In this document: in pieces, positions 60,856 through 64,000 of the stretch
Position numbering within the stretch: the first letter of the stretch is position 1
How the letters are laid out: each line of letters starts with the position of its first letter
NCBI GenBank assembly: GCA_014773175.1
Contig: VXCM01002573.1
Location: 1 to 64,000 of the forward strand
DNA length: 64,000 nt
Origin: Lucifuga dentata
Lineage: Eukaryota; Chordata; Actinopteri; Ophidiiformes; Bythitidae
Direction of reading: 5' to 3'
Notes under the pieces: generated by a model
Databases searched by the model: none
Told to the model about the DNA's origin: nothing
What the model saw: the letters and a program-made list of their open reading frames with translations, nothing else
Program-made: the position numbers and the translations under genes

Positions 60856-61251
60856 AAACCCAGAACATGCTTGGCTGCATATACACACAGAGGTGTGAGC
60901 CAGTACATCCAATACATTCAGACATTTAATGTATTTGTACTGGTTGATTCAGGAGTTTTACTCAGTCATTCCTTGCATTGAAATGTTCATTAGATGGCAT
61001 TGTTTTTGACATGCTAAATTTTATTTTGGAGGCTGTGATGGACCAACCTTCTACCCCTCCTCCTTGGACTAGAAGGCTATAATTTTCCCAAAATGATGGT
61101 CTAATGATCTTGGGGGGANGGGGGGAATTCTGCATATCATATTATCATATTCTGATCTGCCGATTCTACTCTGATTGCAGAATATTCACCAGTATGCTAG
61201 CTTTAGCATTAGCTCCGAGCTGACCAATCACTATTTTGGGAAAACAAGTTT

Positions 61252-61420
61252 TTTTTTCTTTTTTTTTTTTATTTTTNTTTTTTTTTTTTTTTTTCACTGA
61301 AATTTTTATTGGTGTTGTTCAGACTCTGGAATGGTGTATCAGAAATAACACCATCTAGAGTCCCTTGGGGCTACTCAAACATGTACAGCAGGCAAGCACT
61401 GAGAAAGAAGAGAAATCAAA
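61252..61420 (-). repeat. possible antisense retroposed 3' end
   Basis: On the minus strand, CCAATAAAAATTTCAGTGA is followed at once by a long A run, the layout of a polyadenylated transcript end. The source is not recognised and no target-site duplication was found. The A run contains an assembly N at 61277. Confidence 0.3.
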
Positions 61421-62773
61421 TTTACACACAGGCACACTAAAGTCCCCAGAAGATTCCAATGAGCTCTAATTGGAATCACTCTAAGCTTTCTCGACTGTCT
61501 CAAGTCAAATTTACTTTCATTTCCACAGGCCTCATGCTGCAGTGAGTTATTAAATTAAGCTAACCCTTGTACAGTAAAGGGAATTGGACCCATTTTCCTC
61601 CTCGGAGATGATAAAAATAAGCAATCATTCCATCAAGCTTAGTTCAGCCAAACTTAGAGGTCATGTCTCCCTGGGTGAGAGAGGGGGAGCAGGTGCTTGG
61701 TGAGTATTGGACACCCACAGAGGGAGCATGTTGAAATTTATCTCCATATTAGATTGAGTCAGGCAGCCTCTAGGTAGGTTTAGGAAACAAAAGCTGAAGA
61801 AACTAATGAAAAGTATTTTTCTACAGCAGCTCATGGGTAGGTTTATTCTTAGTCCTCTCTGAAGTTTTCCTCGGTTTTCTTTTTTTTTTATTTCCCCTTG
61901 TGAGTTAAGCAAGTTAATATTTTAAGGAAGTCTGCTCTTTATAAACATATCAATATGCTACCTCTATTCTCCTGCACACAGCGGTATTGTGAGTTTTTTC
62001 TACAGTGTTTGTTTATTTCTGTGTGTGTTCGTACACATGTATATGTTCCCCTTCACATCATGCCTCTGAGTGTTTGTGTTCTTGTGTGTATATATATTTG
62101 TGAGCTGTACTTGAGAGATACTGGCTAGCCGGAGGCTCTGCACTACATTATTCAACGGCCCGGGTCTCACAGCATACACTCAAAGGGAACTTAAACAAAG
62201 GAGAAGAGAAATAAGACAGCAAAAGCAGAAGTTGGTCTCTGAGCATGGTGAAATGGGGAAATCTCCCAGCATACAAACAAAAGAAAAAGAGAAGTCATGT
62301 CAATTTGCATTGCCATTTGTAAGATGGTTTGTTGATAGCTATGCCCGAGGCTAGACGTTAGGTGTAACGGCAGCTGGTGGTTATGTAATTCTCACCTGGG
62401 TGAATGTGCAGTTCTGACTCACAAAGTTTTAGTTTTATTTTACTTTGGTATTTATCCTTTAGCTGTGCCCATTACTTCAGGGTTATCCACAATCACTTTG
62501 TAAATATAGACATACAAAGTAAGGGAAGATGTAAGACGTAAAAATATCACCTCATTATGGCTGTAATTACTCTGGTTAAATGTTGACCAGTCCTGCATGG
62601 CTAAAAGCAGAGCAAAAATGAATGTGTCGCCTTTCAGCTTCATTGTCTCAAATGACCTTGTCACCAACAACACATGCCCCTCTCATGTTTGTTGGGATGC
62701 ACATAGAAAAGGTCAGCCCAGTTTATTGTGGGCGCTTTAAATGGAGAGCTCATGCTTCAGTGTAGGCTTACAT

Positions 62774-62774
<1 letters not shown>

Positions 62775-62813
<39 letters not shown>
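62775..62813. repeat. (CT)n microsatellite
   Basis: About 19 CT units followed by a short GT/TA tract. Confidence 0.95.
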
Positions 62814-62816
<3 letters not shown>

Positions 62817-63923
62817 TGTGTATATATATGTGGCCATGATGAAGAGACTACTTCAGATTTTTTCAGAAAAAGACAGAAAGCTTGCTTTTGATTTTGGAAA
62901 ACAATTCCTCAGTGACTTTATGCATTTGCCCATGTTTGCCTCTGTTCTTGTTCCTCTTGATTCTATAACCTCCTACAGACAATAGCATGTGTATTTGTTT
63001 ACCAGTATGGAAAAGGGAAGCAGCTGATGATAGTCATCAGATTTCTTACACTTGAGGGAAAACAGGTCATCTGCTGAGTGATTGGCTAGCTAGATTAGGG
63101 CAGCGCCCCCATGTGGGAGATGCAATGAAGGCAGTACTGCCACCGTAATTGACAGCTTGTCATCTTTGTGTTATAAGGGTTGAAATTACAATACACAAAA
63201 TAAAAAGTACAGAGCCCTTTCATGAATGCTTTATTTGAATATGGAGAAGGTGGAATCTGCAAGTTCCAACGCACGATCTAAGGAAAACAGTGTATGTGTA
63301 CTCGTTTTCATCTGTGTGTGCATGTGTTTACCCCTGAGCTGCACGCTGACAGAGGGTATTAGTGCAACAGTGCTGACATTATTTTTCAAAGAAAGCCTGT
63401 CTATCATGGATTTATGCTTCTTTGCAGTTTGTGTCATTTTGTTTGATTTTAGTTTTTCATTGTTGACCTTGCTAGTTCTTCACAAAAGAAAGATGTGACA
63501 GAGAATATCCATTAAAGTAGCTTTCGGTGGAGATAAGGGTTGCCAGTTTTCAACTAAATCCCTGGAGTGCTTGAATAAATGGAACCTTGTGCATATTATG
63601 TTTGCCTAAGTTAACAGAGCTAGCACTGATGTATGGCCTCCTCTACTGTTCAGAGAGAGAACAGAACAGCTGCTGCTGCTTTTAAGAGCTGAGGAGAAAA
63701 ACGGCCAGATGTACTTCAGATGGGATAATATACCATAAACCCTGACAAACTTGCTAATTGGCATAATAATATGAACACTCACCCCCTCCAGGCAGAGCAA
63801 TTTATCACTGTGAAGAATGTTAAGGGGAAAATATTTATCTATCAATATTTCACCATTGTTATGAGTGATATCTTCCATTAACCGTGTTTGTTTTTCTTCT
63901 TTAATGTTCTGGTCATGTAACAG

Positions 63924-64000
63924 CGATGAGGACGCCTCTTACGCTGATTTCTATCCCATCATCCCTGGTGACGTGATGTCTGTGAAGGAGATCCTGGACA
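63924..64000 (+). CDS. myom3: myomesin-3, second coding exon (runs off the window)
   Basis: Acceptor CATGTAACAG|CG. The two bases left over from the previous exon complete a serine codon, and the frame reads 'SDEDASYADFYPIIPG' and on without a stop to the window end. Joined to the previous exon it gives '...KKKIFTS-SDEDASYADF', which parallels the SSEEE...ADY region of human MYOM3. The match across the splice junction supports both exons. Confidence 0.75.

Larger units (their letters stand above)
60092..63923 (+). other. myom3: myom3 intron between first and second coding exons (3.8 kb)
   Basis: Non-coding. It contains CA and CT microsatellites, three single-N seams (60731, 61119, 61277) and a possible antisense retroposed tail at 61252-61420. 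No embedded gene is recognised. Confidence 0.6.

Noticed and set aside
63537..63575. AAGGGTTGCCAGTTTT resembling the hAT end at 9701
   Set aside because: No matching opposite end or 8-base duplication within the remaining window.
1..64000. CRISPR arrays, tRNA or rRNA genes, bacterial-type operons
   Set aside because: None seen; repeats present are microsatellites, assembly seams or transposon ends.

Overview
This window is vertebrate genomic DNA, almost certainly from a teleost fish. The evidence is spliced genes with GT-AG introns, long AT-rich non-coding tracts, many microsatellites, and a dense, diverse set of decayed DNA transposons (hAT, Tc1/mariner and TTAA-target elements) with LINE and LTR remnants. 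There are no bacterial-type operons, no recognisable tRNA or rRNA genes and no CRISPR arrays. Most open reading frames in the window are chance or repeat-derived.

Two real genes can be supported, both on the + strand. (1) A complete seven-exon class II cytokine receptor, 35995-43384, encodes 553 residues: signal peptide, two fibronectin-III-type domains, one membrane span and a tail of about 300 residues. I call it il22ra1 (the fish receptor known as crfb14). (2) The 5' end of myom3 (myomesin-3, a sarcomeric M-band protein) has its first coding exon at 59964-60091 and a second exon starting at 63924 that runs off the window. The order il22ra1 then myom3 on one strand matches the mammalian IL22RA1-MYOM3 neighbourhood, and this supports the receptor call. 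The two genes are not functionally linked: one is an epithelial cytokine receptor and the other a muscle structural protein.

Layout: 1-35600 is gene-poor DNA with a TTAA-target MITE (865-1633), a mariner-type MITE (4407-4689), a hAT element with a BED-finger remnant (9701-10662), an element with palindromic termini (14220-14954), a decayed Tc1 transposon (17950-18960), a second TTAA MITE (24407-24959), a 5'-truncated L1-like LINE with an intact target-site duplication (25379-26131) and a 1.56 kb terminal-inverted-repeat element (30278-31836). 35600-44600 is il22ra1. 44600-59960 is intergenic and holds a hAT MITE pair, one of which contains a nested solo LTR; both levels of insertion keep their target-site duplications. 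A possible muscle-type promoter for myom3 lies near 55200. 59960-64000 is the start of myom3.

A technical warning applies throughout. The window contains 20 isolated N bases. At five of them the 62-67 bases before the N are repeated exactly after it, and most of the others lie in homopolymers. These look like unmerged contig overlaps, so the apparent tandem duplications are probably assembly artefacts. I found no clearly new biological system. The best leads are the nested transposon stratigraphy, a 58-nt near-perfect hairpin at 30736-30793, a possible phosphodegron in the receptor tail, and a weak two-exon minus-strand microprotein candidate at 47487-48280.
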